From: Tetrahymena thermophila SB210
Lineage: Eukaryota; Ciliophora; Oligohymenophorea; Hymenostomatida; Tetrahymenidae
Direction: 5' to 3'
Assembly (NCBI RefSeq): GCF_000189635.1
Contig: NW_002476336.1
Span: 372,001-436,000, forward strand
Length of the DNA stretch: 64,000 nucleotides
Shown: positions 1 through 12,595 of the stretch, piece by piece
Layout of the letters: each line of letters starts with the position of its first letter
How positions within the stretch are numbered: the first letter of the stretch is position 1
Made by a program: the position numbers and the translations under genes
Notes under the pieces: generated by a model
What the model saw: the letters and a program-made list of their open reading frames with translations, nothing else
What the model was told of the DNA's origin: nothing
The model's database searches: none

Positions 1-2106
1 AACTTAGATTATAATAGTGAAAGAAATATTGGTTGATATAAATAATACTATTGTAAATTCTTTTTTATTAAAGTTATATTTTAACAAAAATTAAACAAAA
101 AAAGATTAACCCTATTATAAAAACAAAAATTAAAATATTTATCTTTATATAAATTATATATTTGATAAATTACAGTATTTTAAACTCTTTTTTAGAATAT
201 TCAAATATAATATTCAATAAATACCTTTTTAAAATAAAATCTTGAGTGAGTAGCTCACATCATTTTTAATATTTTTATTGAAAATTTGATTTCAATTAAA
301 TAATATAATAATAATCGAGAGAAAAGCAGTTAACTCTTAACAGAATATTAGATAATATTAATTTTTAGAAAATTTAAAAACTAAAAACTCTAAACTGATC
401 ATTAAATAGATGTTTAGCTTTAATATAAAAAGTGTAGATTGAAATTTTCAAAAATAAGAAAGATATTTATCTTTTTATAAAAATACATATTATATAAATC
501 AAATTAATAGCCTAGATTCCTCTTTTTTTTGCATAAATTTGCTTAATTTTTATGAAATAAATTGTCTATTTTTTTAATAAATATTATATATATTTTTTCT
601 AAAAATGTTTGAATTATTTATTGCAAAAGTAATTTGCTCCAAAAAAAATTAAATATGAATATAAAACAAATTTTAAAAATAAAGCAGATTTTTTCAAGAT
701 AATGTCAATGCTTTTATTAAAAGTATAAATATTTATTGAAATAAATCTATTAAAAAATATAGCTTACAAGCGCTTATAAGTTTCATGAATTTTTTATTTA
801 TTTATTATTTATTATTTTTATTTAATTTTATTTAACTTTTATATTATTTTAATTATTTATTTTAAATTATTTAATATATTTGTTTGTTTGTTTGATTTTT
901 TATTTTTTATTTTATTAATTTGTTCTATTAATTTTTTCTCTATGTTCTAATTTTTTTCTTTTATTTTTCAATATTCAATTAATTTTAATTTTAAATTTGT
1001 ATTTTAATTTATTATTTTTTCTCAATCTCTTTTTCTAATTTTCTAAAGCTCATTTTTATTGCCTATCTGTTTTTAAAAAATACTTTTTATATATTTAAAA
1101 AATTAAAATTTGGAGAGAGAATTTATTTATATTTGTTTTGACATTTTGAGGGTCCCATTTGCGTTTCTTTTAAAGTATTTTATTTTTCTTAGATTTTTTA
1201 AAAATTAGTTGCATTATTTTTATTTATATGCTCATAAAAACTAGTGGATTGGCTATAAAATAAGTTAAGAAATGGCTGTAGGGATGAGGTGCACATTTTT
1301 AACTATATTTTACAAGGGAGGTTTTAAAAACTTAAATAGATTGAGAGATTTGTCTGAATAATCTTCTCATCTAATATTATTTCTAAGAAAAATAAAATAT
1401 TGATCTTGTAAAAGCGTTCTCATTCTAAAAATCTTATTTGGTAACTTTAAAAACTTTCGGGATAACTTGGCAAAATTATCATGTCTGTATAGTAGTTCCA
1501 TTTATGGATTTAAAAACTAAGCCGAAGTCGATCCTAGAACGAGATTAACCTTTAGCAAACATCATTTATTTGATTGCTTTTTTAATAGAGTTTTCTTTTT
1601 CAGATTTTTTTTCCTCTATTTCTTAATTTTTAAATTAATTTCAAATTATTTTTTCCTTTGAAAGACTTTGTGATATTTTGCAAAATCACAGATTAGAAAA
1701 AAAAGCTTAAGTAAAACAAAAAATAGAAGCTTTAAATAAAAAATTAACTTTTTTATTGAAATGAACTTTAATATGAATACATATTAGTAAATTAAATACT
1801 TTTCATTTTTTTAATGAAAAAAAAAAATTTTCGCAGATTTTGAAATAGATTAAATGCTAATAATTCAATATAAAAATAATTTATAAAAGAAAAAATTAAG
1901 AAATACTGCTAACAAAAATAACATCAATTTATACAAAAAAATTAATATTTTAATAAAAAATTTATATATATATATATAAATATATTCTATTAATATTCTT
2001 CAAGCTGTCTATAATTAAATGAATATACCTTTAATCAATTCATAATTACTTTATTGTCATTTGGTTTTTATTTTCTTTATTTGATAGTATTTTATTTAAT
2101 TTTTAA
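1..2106. other. AT-rich gene-free stretch
   Basis: No reading frame with coding character was found on either strand, even with TGA as the only stop. The sequence is A/T homopolymer-rich with a short (AT)n run near 1963-1980. The exception is a more complex segment at about 1130-1560, listed separately. The right end is the 3' flank of the vWA-Hint gene. Confidence 0.6.
1130..1560. other. More complex, GC-elevated island; possible non-coding RNA or decayed gene
   Basis: This segment is clearly richer in G and C and less repetitive than the AT-rich DNA on both sides. Examples are the stretches around 1149-1165, 1273-1294, 1457-1475 and 1520-1552. I could not find a convincing protein frame or recognise a tRNA, rRNA, SRP, RNase P, telomerase or spliceosomal RNA core. 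A phrase near 1458 (GGGATAACTTGGC) faintly recalls a large-subunit rRNA peptidyl-transferase helix, but the surrounding sequence does not support it. It may be a structured RNA gene, an exon of an unrecognised gene, or a relic of organellar or rRNA origin. Strand is not determinable. Confidence 0.3.
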
Positions 2107-4149
2107 TCACTGTATAAAAGCTTTAACTTGATTAGTAATCTAATCTCTTACTCTAGATCTAATGATGACTTTGCCTTCTTTCCAACCTTTCATTTATTTT
2201 AAATCTTCAACTACTGCCTAAGAGCCAAGATAAGGATGATAAGCAACTCTTTCTTAAAAGTTATGACCCAAACATATACATTCATAACCACCAATATTCA
2301 TAGTATGACCGGTTTTAAGTACAAACTAGTAAATGTAATCTGATGTCTTTACTACAGTTTGACCTAACTCTTTTGGATATTTCCATTCTCCATTAACTCT
2401 AATAGGATGCTTTGGAGTAATCCATAGATCAGTACCTAGCTATACAAATTCTTTTGTTCCGTCTTCACATTTAGATAATACAACGCATTCGACTTCAACA
2501 CACTAGTTTTCAAGTAAAGGACAAATAACTTTATCTCCTTTTTTAACTTCTTTTACCATTTTAAAGGATGAATCAGAAAGCTATACTAGTGAATCACCAT
2601 GCATGCAACCTCCAGAGCTATAATTATGATAGTCATTCATGTTATAAGCACTACTATAAGATGAAGAACTTTAATTCGATTATTAAGATACTTAGACAGT
2701 TTAGCTCGCCTATTAAATTTAATCGTAATAATTTGCTCTAGAATATGGTTTAGGAGGAGGCATTTTCACAAAGGTTTCATCAGCAACTGCTCTTATTTCT
2801 TTGAAGGTATCTTTACCGTAATGTTAAACACCTGGGTCTTTAAAAGTATTGCATTATTAAATTAAATGGGCTCTCAACAGAGATGTTAAATAATGCTCAC
2901 CCCAACTAGTAAATGTTTTGGCATCCTTAAAAGCTTCGCTGACTGTTCTTACTAAATCTTTATAGATACCATCAAAATGCCTATCATTTTAATCATGAAT
3001 CTCTTCCATTTTTTCTATTAGATTCATTAGTCTATTTTTTATATCACTACTCTATTAGTTTTTTTTGTAAGACTTAATACTTTCATCGATTGCACTTATC
3101 ACTTTATACCTGTAAATGTGATTATCAAAGTCTTATTCATATTCTCTAGAATTTAAAGTTGCCATAACTATTTTGTCTTCAATTTTTTCATTCTTTTACT
3201 TATCGCTTCTAAAGCTTTCTTAATAAATAACTTCTACTTGAGCGTATGGTAGATTTTCATCTTAAGGCATTTCTAAAATATCAAGAATATAATCTCTATT
3301 TTATTGGATGTTAACTACTCCTCCATAGATTATTACATCCTATTATTTTGATATTGATTTTGAAGAAATTGGCTGTTAAGGAGGGACATTAAACTTAAAA
3401 GAGTTAAGAGATTTTACTCTTAATTAGACATAGTTGGCAAAGACAGTAAGTGTATTTGCTAAGGCGTTAGCAAAAGCTGTTGCAATTAAGGTTGCATCAG
3501 GAATAAATGAATACATTCCATTATATTCTCTAGCTATTTCATCAAGAAGTTCACTATCACAGCTACTTCCAAAGCCAAAAGTGCTTATTGTGCATCTAAG
3601 TTAAGGGTTATCTTTCTTGTATTTCTTTAAAAATTACATTACATTTCTATCATCAGGTTATCCGTCTGTTAAGACATACATGGCTTAATTTCTATTTTAG
3701 GATTTACTTTTTGATAGAATATTTAATCCAACTTATATACCATGCTAGAGATTAGTACTACCACTTGCTTCTAGCTTTTCGATTTTATCAATAGCTAATA
3801 TCTTGTTTGCATCATCCATCCTTAGTGTATCAAAAACTTCTATAGCCATAGAACTAAACACTACAAGAGATAAATCATCATCAGGCGTTAAAGTGTTTAC
3901 AATCATTTTAAGAGCATGTTAAACGATATCTAAAATACTGAGACAGTAATTTTCAGATGAAGACACAGAGCTATTTGAATTTGCTTCAGTTCCCATAGAA
4001 CCAGAAACATCAACAACACAGCAAATATTCGAGTTAGTCCTTCTTTTAATAGAAGCAGGAGGAATTAAGGAAATTCTTAATTTATTATCTTTGATAGATT
4101 CCTTAACAGTGAGCTAGTGAGAAATAGGTTTTACAAATTCAGATTCCAT
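2107..4149 (-). CDS. vWA-Hint protein (von Willebrand A domain plus C-terminal Hint self-splicing domain)
   Basis: One uninterrupted frame of 680 codons ending in TGA, with several in-frame TAA/TAG codons read as Gln. Residues 42 to about 215 form a von Willebrand factor A domain. The metal-site motif DVSGS is at 47-51, followed by the LTDGQPDD segment. A linker of about 300 residues ends in a Gln/Ser-rich run. At C515 (context GGCMHGDS) a Hint domain starts; it contains TPKHP (the block-B TxxHP motif) and ends with the paired HN at 629-630. Hint domains catalyse protein cleavage or splicing from an N-terminal Cys and a C-terminal HN. Here the residue after HN is Phe rather than Cys/Ser/Thr, which favours cleavage or ligation over classical splicing. 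About 50 residues follow the Hint core. vWA-Hint proteins are known in ciliates; the substrate is unknown. The start is the first ATG, after an A-rich leader. Confidence 0.88.
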
Positions 4150-5333
4150 TTTTATTAATAAGTTTATTTTAAGATACAATTAATTTTATAAAATACTCGT
4201 TGTTGTTTCTCAAATTTAAAGAATAATTATCTATTATTATTATTATTATTACAAAATTTTAACACAAATTAGAAAATTTCTTATCGTTTCTTATCTTCTT
4301 CAATTTTCACATTTTAAAAAACCTTTTCTATTCTAAAAACTAATTAATTCCTACAAAAGCGTATAATCAATAAGAAATCTTACTTTTATCAAAAATAAAA
4401 TATATTTCTCCTATAAGACAAATAGATTTGTATTTCAATAAGTTAAATGTCAATAATATTATCTATAAACTTTTCATGTGTATAAATGATAAAATTTTAT
4501 TTATTATGTAATATAAAAGTATTATTAATATTACTCTAAAGCTTTTAATAATTTCTACATATAAATAAATGAAACAAATGCTTAGTAGCAATATTAAAAT
4601 TTTACTACTTTTTTTTTAGTTTAAATAATAAATATTGTAAAGCAGTAAATATGAAATAAATTCAATATAATAATTTTAATTTAAAAATATTAAAAAGAAT
4701 AACTATCTATTATTACTATTTTTAATCAAATATATATCTATCTATTATTAATTAGAAAATTTCTTATCGTTTCTTGTCTTTTTGAATTTTTACATTCTTA
4801 AAAAGCTTATCTACTCTAAGAAATAATTAATTCTATTGAAAAAAAACTCATTAGAAAGAAATATTACTTTTATCAAAAATAAAATGTATTTCTCCTAAAA
4901 AGATAGATAGATATTTATTAAAATAAATTGCATGCCAATATTCTATCATTAATATAACTCTAAAGCTTTTATAGTTTCTTAATAGTAAATAAAATAAGTG
5001 CTTAGAGGCTTTTTAAATTTTTTTTTTTCCTTTTTATTTATGAACTAATATTTGTAAAATGAAGGAATATCAAATAAATTCAAAAAATAATTTAAGTTTT
5101 TAATTATTAAAAAATTAGAAAGTAGGTTAAAAATACAGAAATTGCTTAGTTTCACATTGAGTTAGTTTATTTTTTTAATTAGTTTCAAAAATATGTTATA
5201 AAAAATATTTATTTACAATATACACCATAGTAATTAAAAATTATTCATTTTCAAAATAAATAAAAAAGATGATATTTTGTTATCCGTGAAAGAAATACCA
5301 TCCCAAATAATATATTTACTATAATACAGCTTA
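4150..5333. other. AT-rich spacer between the vWA-Hint and C2 genes
   Basis: No coding frame was found. Almost the whole interval is filled by two diverged direct copies of one unit of about 475-480 bp, listed separately. The left end is the presumptive 5' flank of the vWA-Hint gene; the last 200 bases are the 3' flank of the C2 gene. A short ATT trinucleotide run lies near 4230-4251. Confidence 0.6.
4217..5120. repeat. Diverged tandem duplication, unit about 475-480 bp
   Basis: Copy A (about 4217-4691) and copy B (about 4692-5120) share the same series of landmarks in the same order and at similar spacing. These are AATTAGAAAATTTCTTATCG (4267 and 4750), CTTTTATCAAAAATAAAAT (about 4383 and 4868), ATTTCTCCTA, AACTCTAAAGCTTTTA-like sequence (about 4533 and 4955), and a T-rich block followed by AAATAAATTCAA. 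The copies differ by many substitutions and small indels, so the duplication is old. It lies directly upstream of the vWA-Hint start codon. Confidence 0.8.
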
Positions 5334-8076
5334 TCAAAGAGCTGCTGCATAATTATAATTTTAATGGTTATTATTATTATAATTATTATTATTATTCATA
5401 GGATATGGGTTAGGTTGTTATAAATTTAACTAATTCTAAGTCTATTCCAATTTAATTTTCTATAATACTAAAGTAATAATTACTTTTACTATTGCCATAG
5501 TTATCTCCAGAATTAAGAATAAAATCATGTTAAAACCACTAGATGGCATATAATTAAACCAACTAGAAGTAAATAAAGCCATCCATAGGATATCGAAAAA
5601 TAGAGATAAAAGTAATACTATGGATAATCTATTGCAATTTTGGGGATTTAACTTGAAGATATCTGATTGAAGTATTAAAGAAATACAAACCTAAAAATAT
5701 TTATTTGTTATTTAATAAATAATTTAAAAATATTAAATTGAAATTTAAAATATTTACATCAATAAAATTGGGTTTGAAGAAGCAGACTGCGGCAGATAAA
5801 ATGATATAAATATATACAAGCTTGTTTTTAAAATCTATAGCCTCATCTAAATCTGATTATTACTCTTTTTATTTAACATTTAAATCCTATTATTAATTTT
5901 CAAATGCCACTAATCCATGATCTTAGGTTTTTATTTCTTTAAGGGATGCCTTTTTAGGTTCTTCATCTGATTCAAATATTGCCATACAGCTTGTCCAACA
6001 GTTGCCTTCTTCCTCAACATGTTACTCTCCAGGCACTTCTGGTTTAGATCTTTTTTTTGATTTCTTTTTCTTCTCTTACTAGAGATCTTCTTATTCTAAC
6101 CTAAATGCTTCAATATCTCTTTCGAAGGGCTACCTTAATATTTTTAATAACTCAATAGTATCATTAAGCTTTTCCTCTTGATCTTTGATAATTGGTTCGA
6201 AATAATCGTTTTCTCTTAAAATATTTTCATAATATAATCTCTCTGAGTGAACCCATTAAATAGCTATACTAATTTGTTTGGTGATATCACCTAATGCACC
6301 TCCTTAGTCTTCTAAAATATACCATTCATCAATCTTCTTTTGGTGGAAGAATTATTTCAATTTTTAAGTAACATATCCAACTACTTTTCCTGTGGCTGCA
6401 TCAACAAGTGAGAAAGTCAAGATAGAGTTAGGGTTGTTAATTTTTCTTTAAATTAAAATCAGATTAATAATAAGTTAAAATGTAAATTATTTACAATTTG
6501 AATTCCTCATCAAACACAGGGTCAGATGAAAAGTTGCTTCTTCTAGTTTCTGTGTATTGGTTTATGTCGAATTAAATACGGGTAATGTACTAAGATTACC
6601 TATCAAGCCCTTTTGCTTTTTGTATTTCTATGTAAAGAGTTGATTATTGATTATGGTTAGTTTACTCATTTATTCTAGCTTATTCCTAAAGTTATATGAG
6701 TTCATTTAATTTATCCTTTGCTAATTAAATCATTTTTTCTTATTGATCCATTCTATTTTCTAAAACACTGATTGCTTTAATATAAACGTCTAAGAACTAT
6801 CTGACAGTGTAATTATCCTATACATTAGCTTCATCTTTAATTTGTTGTAGTACTTCTAAGTCAAATTAGTTTGAAGGCTTGATTGATTTTGTTAAAATAA
6901 AAATGTTTGATGCAAAAATAAGTTATTGGCAAATAATTCAATGCGTTTAATCAAAAAGAATAAATTTTTATCAATAAAATTTAATTTGATAAATAAATAT
7001 TTATTTATTTATTTATGTTCAGTGAAAAATTTATAATTTGAAATTTTTTATAATTATAAAATCAAACGATGATTAATTACCATATTCAAAATTTATAAAG
7101 TTTGCTCATCTCCAATCTACGAATCGAGCTGGTATCCGCAAGCAAAAAAGAATTATGCATATTAATGAAAAAGACTCTATTACTCTTCAACATTAAATTC
7201 ATTGAAATCAGCAGGTTTAATTTCTTGAAGTAACGCAGAATTATAATAAGATTATGAAGGAGGAAATTTACTTCCTTGCTTGTGATAATCATTACTTTTT
7301 GGGTTATTATTTTCTATATATTCTTATTGGTTTATAATTTAATTCTTTTTTATTTCTGAAGGGGCAGCTGGTACTCTAGCAGTTAAATTTTCTATTTACA
7401 AGTTATTACTGCTAAACTATACATTATTATTTCTTTGAGAATATATACCTTCATTAGCAGTTTGAACTATGCTTTGGTTTGCAATGACAGGATTTTAACC
7501 ATATTGATTAGATTATCTCTCGTAGGGAATGTTACTATCTAAACGAGCTTGTTAGCCTATACCTTAATTACTAGCTGATTAAGGTCTATATTATGAATTA
7601 AGATCTCTCTATTAAATAACTCTGTATTAGCTATTTCCTATTTAATTATCTTAATAAGCTTAATTCTAGTATTAACTCATGTTTGAAGGTTTATATCCTA
7701 CTTACTAAGACTGATTTATCATTTAATTGGCCAAAGGAGCAGGATTGTTTTATGCTAACTAATTTTACGCTGTAGTTTTATTCAATACGGCACTCTAGAA
7801 TTAAGATTGAACTTAAAAAGGAGTTTAGGATTAACTAATATTAGCGACTCCTGGTTAATAAGCTGAGCTGGAAGGCTAAAATGTATCTTACTTGGCAAAT
7901 GACTATGGAGGAGCACTCCTTTTAATTTGATTATTTTCTTATCCCTCGCTTGTTTATATGAAACCATTGTAATTATACTCGCGCTAGTCTATAATTTAAT
8001 TCCCTTTTTTTTATAATTCGGTCTATTAAATTATAAATGGTTGTTAACCAAATCCCTAACTTTTATAGGTTGACAT
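5334..8076 (-). CDS. C2-domain, coiled-coil, multi-pass membrane protein
   Basis: Four exons by phase-consistent GT-AG splicing: 8076-7081, 6877-6495, 6445-5758, 5690-5334 (807 residues, TGA stop). Residues 1-332 are Gln/Asn/Ser-rich and probably disordered. About 340-405 is an amphipathic coiled coil. About 411-530 reads as a C2 domain (STLYIEIQKAKGLD, then DPVFDEEFKLKINNP, then SILTFSLVDAATGKVVGYV), the usual lipid- or Ca-binding beta-sandwich. A second acidic/Lys-rich helical segment follows. From about 668 there are hydrophobic stretches (668-697, 711-729, 742-766) that look like three or four membrane spans. The tail is Asn-rich and ends in AAAL. The organisation suggests a membrane-anchored C2 protein, but I do not recognise a specific orthologue. 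The last intron (5757-5691) is needed to reach the hydrophobic frame; the unspliced frame is also open but ends in a poor tail. Confidence 0.78.
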
Positions 8077-9555
8077 TACTTTTAAAGTGTTAAATTTAGT
8101 TTTAAAGTTGTATATTGCTTTTGAGAATGAATCGAGCTAGATTGCTAATAAGCTTTAGTTATTATTATTTAAATACTAAAGTAATTATATTTTATTTATT
8201 GCTACAAAGATTTGTTTATATTTTTTCAAATAAATTGTTTTGAAGATTCAAATTAAGTCTTTTCTTATAATATGAAAAAAAAAATGACTGAATCACATAT
8301 ATCTTAAACAAAAATGAATTAATTAATTAATCAATCAAAATAAATAAGTAAATTAATAAAATTTGTTTGCCATCAAATAAATAATTTTTTGTTTCATAAA
8401 AATAATCTAAATGTTGTTTTTATTTTGAAAGTTTAAAATTAAAATACTTGCTTGAATTAATTATATTTATTTGCTTATTAACAGAATAAATTAAAAAAAT
8501 TTATTTTTATGAAAGGCTATAAATTTCTTAAGATACTCACTCACTGCTAATATCAATCAAACATATATTTACAATAAATTTAGTTAAATTTGATTGATGA
8601 ACTCATTTTTATAAATAATTTCAATCTATAATAAGTAGATTATTTTTAAGTTAAATAAATAAATCTATTTATTTAGTTTTTACTCTAATTATAAAAATTA
8701 AAATTTTTGAGTAAGATAAACTTAAAAATAAAATTCCTTTCTAATTATAGCTAACTCTTAAAGCATCTTTTGCAAATAAATAAATCTAAAATTAAAGCAT
8801 AAATAAATTCATCTGAAGTATAATATGTTTGAACTCAAAAGAATGAGAACATCATTTTTAGTTTGTTTAAATTGATTTTAGATAATTATTTAAAAATTTG
8901 TAATTTGTATAATTTTTCTCTGAAATATTACTTTAAAAAATAAAAGCTTAAAATATTTTTTGGAAATTAACTTAAATTAATAAAAATAATTATTTCAAGA
9001 GGTCAAATTTATTTTTCAATAAATTTATATAAAATTAATATTTTATAATATATTAACAATTAATACTGTTAAATCTCTTATTTAAGAAAAGTAGGGGGTA
9101 ATATATTATTCAATAATATCTTAGATTAGGAGATATTTTATTTAAATTATTAAAATTTTTTTAAAAATTTTAATATTTTTATTTGTTACCTTCTAATAAA
9201 AGAAATAATTATTTTTGCGTTTTCCTATGCACTCCATTATAATATGATATTAAAAACTTTTGCAGAGTTGTAGTTTCCAATACAAAAAATGAATAATATT
9301 TTGATGGATTTAACAATTGTTAAAATAAATTTTTGGTAAATTAGAATATCATAAATTAATTTAATTTATAAATTTAAATTTAACTGATAAACAAAAAAAA
9401 GTTTGCCTATTTAAGGGAATGAATAACATAAAGTAAAATGTAATTTAATAAAATATAGCTTTATATCATATTTAATTTTGTAATAAATGCATTTATTAAT
9501 TTAATTAATTTAATTTATTTGTTTATTTATTTTGAATAAAATAGTTGCTATTACC
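8077..9555. other. AT-rich gene-free stretch
   Basis: No frame with coding character and no recognisable RNA gene. It should hold the 5' flank of the C2 gene (right of 8076) and the 3' flank of the BTB-MATH gene (left of 9556). Nothing else is visible beyond T/A runs and short ATTT-type repeats. Confidence 0.6.
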
Positions 9556-12500
9556 TCAAAAAATAGAAATATCTTAAAGTTCATTTAGTAAATTTTAATT
9601 GAGAACATATTTCTTTAAATCTAACTCATTAAATAGCTATCTTTTTCTACTTTCTTTTTCAAAATTTTAAGGGTTTTGATCTTATGATTACTATTATGAA
9701 GATGATGGTCTATGTGGAGGTTGAATTTAATTTTATTTAAATGCTGATCCACCTAAGATATTCTATGATCCTATTAATTACTACATTTAAGGAGATCCAT
9801 GAGAGTTAGCTTACACAGATTGTTGTTGGGGGCTTTTTATGAAATTCATGGAATTGTTCTATTAACTTATCTAACTTTAATTTTGCAGATTTGGTTGAAT
9901 AAAGGGGCCTATTTTATTATTTTAAACATTCACACTTGGAGATCCTAATAATTGCATTTTTTGGCTACTGTTGAAATTGCTATTTTCTAAGAAAGAGATA
10001 AAAATTAAAAGTTTTTTATAATCCTTTAAAGTTTTTTACATAATTAAGACATTGATTTATTATCAGAACCCATCGTGTATGTAGGTGGGAAAGGAGATCC
10101 TAGACTTTCAGGGATAGCTTTTGAAATTTAAAAAATGATTTAATTTTTAATTTCTATTCTATTTAAAGATTACAATTATTTGTTGAAGGAGTTTTCTTTA
10201 GTTTATCAAGTTTATTTATTGGCATGTCTTATTAAGAACCTGACCTTTCTTATCCAAACCCAAAGCCTGATGGAGTTTATGAAAAGTTGTACAAGTTTGA
10301 GTTTTAGTCTTCACTAATATTTCTTCTTATTCCAAATTAATCTTGGCTTAAAGTTTTTTTACGAATATCTTAAGAGTCGTTTCTCTGCATATATTGTCTG
10401 AAATTCTTTTTATATTTTAATATTTTATATTAAAATGTTTATTTTTCTTTATTTACATTTTCTGGTCTGTTGAAAGTAAAACCGTCAGAATCAGCTGGTC
10501 CTTCTGTGTCTCTTTTTTGGATTTCGAATGCGTTTGGATTCTAGAAAACTTCGGCATTGCTTTAATCTCTCAAGCTTGTTGCTAAAAAAAATTTATTAAA
10601 TGATATTAATAATTCTAATAATGAAATTCTTACTGTCAAGGTTAATATTAGAAGAAGAAGATATCTGTTGTTTACTTGAAGAACCTCCATTAACTTTTTT
10701 GTTTAATTCTCCATCCATAAATTTTTTTAGCTCTGGTGTAATTCTAAATTTCTTCTAATTTTAAAAGTTGTTTAAGCTTTAAAGAGAAATCGAATTATAA
10801 TCTATCGCTTTGAAAAGCTCTACAACGTTAGTGATGGGATTATTTTACTAAGATACTTGTTTTAATTAAAAATATATATTTCAATATATTTCAGTTTTAT
10901 AAATTTTTATTATCTACCTATTACTTAGGCTATCTGGAAAGCTCTTTCTTAATGAGTTGGAGTAAAAGGTAGAGATTTTACTATAGCGACTATGTCGTCC
11001 TCTGACATCATGTTAAAATTAGGGTTACTTGTAAATGATTCAATTGATTTTGCAATATAATTTAACAAGAGTGAATAAATGTAATCAGTGTTCAAATAAA
11101 CAGTGAATTCTAACTTCTTGTTTTCAAATGATTTTAGCTACTAGCCTTCAAACTCACACAACAAAATTTAAGGTGCTCTTTCTATAATTATGTGCTTAAT
11201 ATTGAAGCTTGTAGAGTATTCTTTATCATTTAATTTTAGTAAAAAGTAAATAGCTATAATTTTCTTGAAAGGATCTTTCGAAGGATCATTATCGCTACTG
11301 GCAGCTGCACTTGCAGATTCTGCTTCTACTGCTTTTTGTCGAGATTTAGATCCGTTTTATCCTGATTGACTATTAGCCGAGCTGCTCTAAATACTTGATT
11401 CTAATTTTAAATAAATTCTTAAAATTTTTCCAGTAATTTTATCATCCTCCATTTTTGCAACTAACTTCCATTAGTATTCATTGAATTTAAAAGGATTTGT
11501 TTCTTTATTAATTATTGAACTTATATTAGAAAGCTTCCAGCTTATGCTAGGGTGATTTTAATCTTAAAAAATAAAAATCAGTTAAATTTATAAAAAGTAA
11601 AAAAATATTTACAATTAATGCGCCTATTTATTATATTCTTTCTCTAAACAAAAAGTAACTCAAAGCAATCCTAAACATTACGTATATAGAGGATCACATC
11701 GACCATATCTTTATAATCAAAATTTTGCTTTTTTTTGAAATACTTAAGTGATCTCTCTATTATTTCTTCCATAATTTTATTATTTATTTTATTTAGTTCC
11801 TAAGGGTTATTTTTGAATATATGAATAAGATTTTTGGCTGTAAAGTTCATTCCTGTATTTAGTAGCATGTACCATATATCGCAGCTATCTTCACATGCTT
11901 TTAATTTCTTAAACGCTTCGTTTAAGAAGAGCAAACAATTATTCACTCTGATCCTTGGAATTAACACATCTGTTATGCATTTGTACTAGAAGTCATCTAT
12001 TTAAAAGTAATCGCCCATCCTTTTTCATAAAATAGATTTATTTTTAATATTTTATATCATGCAATAAGCATATTATTAGTTAAGTATCTATCTATCTAAT
12101 CATTTATAATAATTATTGTTTCAGTTTAATTTCAATTTAAACTTTTAGGTTAAAATTCTAAATTTGATTACCACAACAATCTCTACAGTGTCTAGTCAGT
12201 CAATTATATAGAACGATCACCCCATGAATTTAAATTTTTTTTTCTGATGTAGTCGTTGAATACGCTAAAGACTTCTTGACTTACCCATTTTGGAAGTGTT
12301 ACTGTTAATGGCTTGTTTTAGTTAATAATTATGCTTTACTCATATTAAATAAATAATAAATACATTTTATGGAGAGATTGGGGGATGCTATATGAGAATT
12401 TCTCTTATTAATCCTGATTCTGATAAGCTTTTTAATTCTACAGCTTCTTCTTTTCCATCATAGCAGAAAATGATTTTTTCTAATTGTTTGATTTTGAAAT

Positions 12501-12595
12501 ATGATTAAAACTTAAGACTTACTAATATAATAATCAGTTTGTAAATAGAAAAATTAAGCCAACTATTTTATAAAAACACAACAAATTACCACCAT
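9556..12595 (-). CDS. BTB/Skp1-like, BACK and MATH domain protein
   Basis: Ten exons, all joined in phase: 12595-12523, 12479-12364, 12311-12172, 12019-11613, 11562-10918, 10855-10634, 10581-10457, 10384-10174, 10117-10040, 9986-9556 (815 residues, TGA stop). About 26-130 resembles a Skp1/BTB fold (IIFCYDGKEEAVELKSLSES, then PLTVTLPKWVSQEVF, then YFQIDDFQYKCITDVLI). About 130-240 is a helical BACK-like region. From about 250 a MATH-like segment begins (SISWKLSNIS ... FNEYQWKLVAKM ... GKILRIYLKL). About 405-500 looks like a second BACK-like stretch (MMSEDDIVAIVKSLPF). The C-terminal 300 residues are Gln/Ser/Pro-rich and end in a helical segment. BTB-MATH proteins usually recruit substrates to cullin-3 ubiquitin ligases; that role is inferred from the family. 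The first exon (about 24 residues) is the least certain part, as no other in-frame ATG exists. Confidence 0.75.

Noticed and set aside
5334-5690. Alternative open frame through the last exon of the C2 gene (reading GFIYFQLVQLYAIQWF)
   Set aside because: With only one stop codon, false frames stay open. The chosen frame gives clean membrane spans, ends in a natural Asn-rich tail and uses a proper GT-AG intron.
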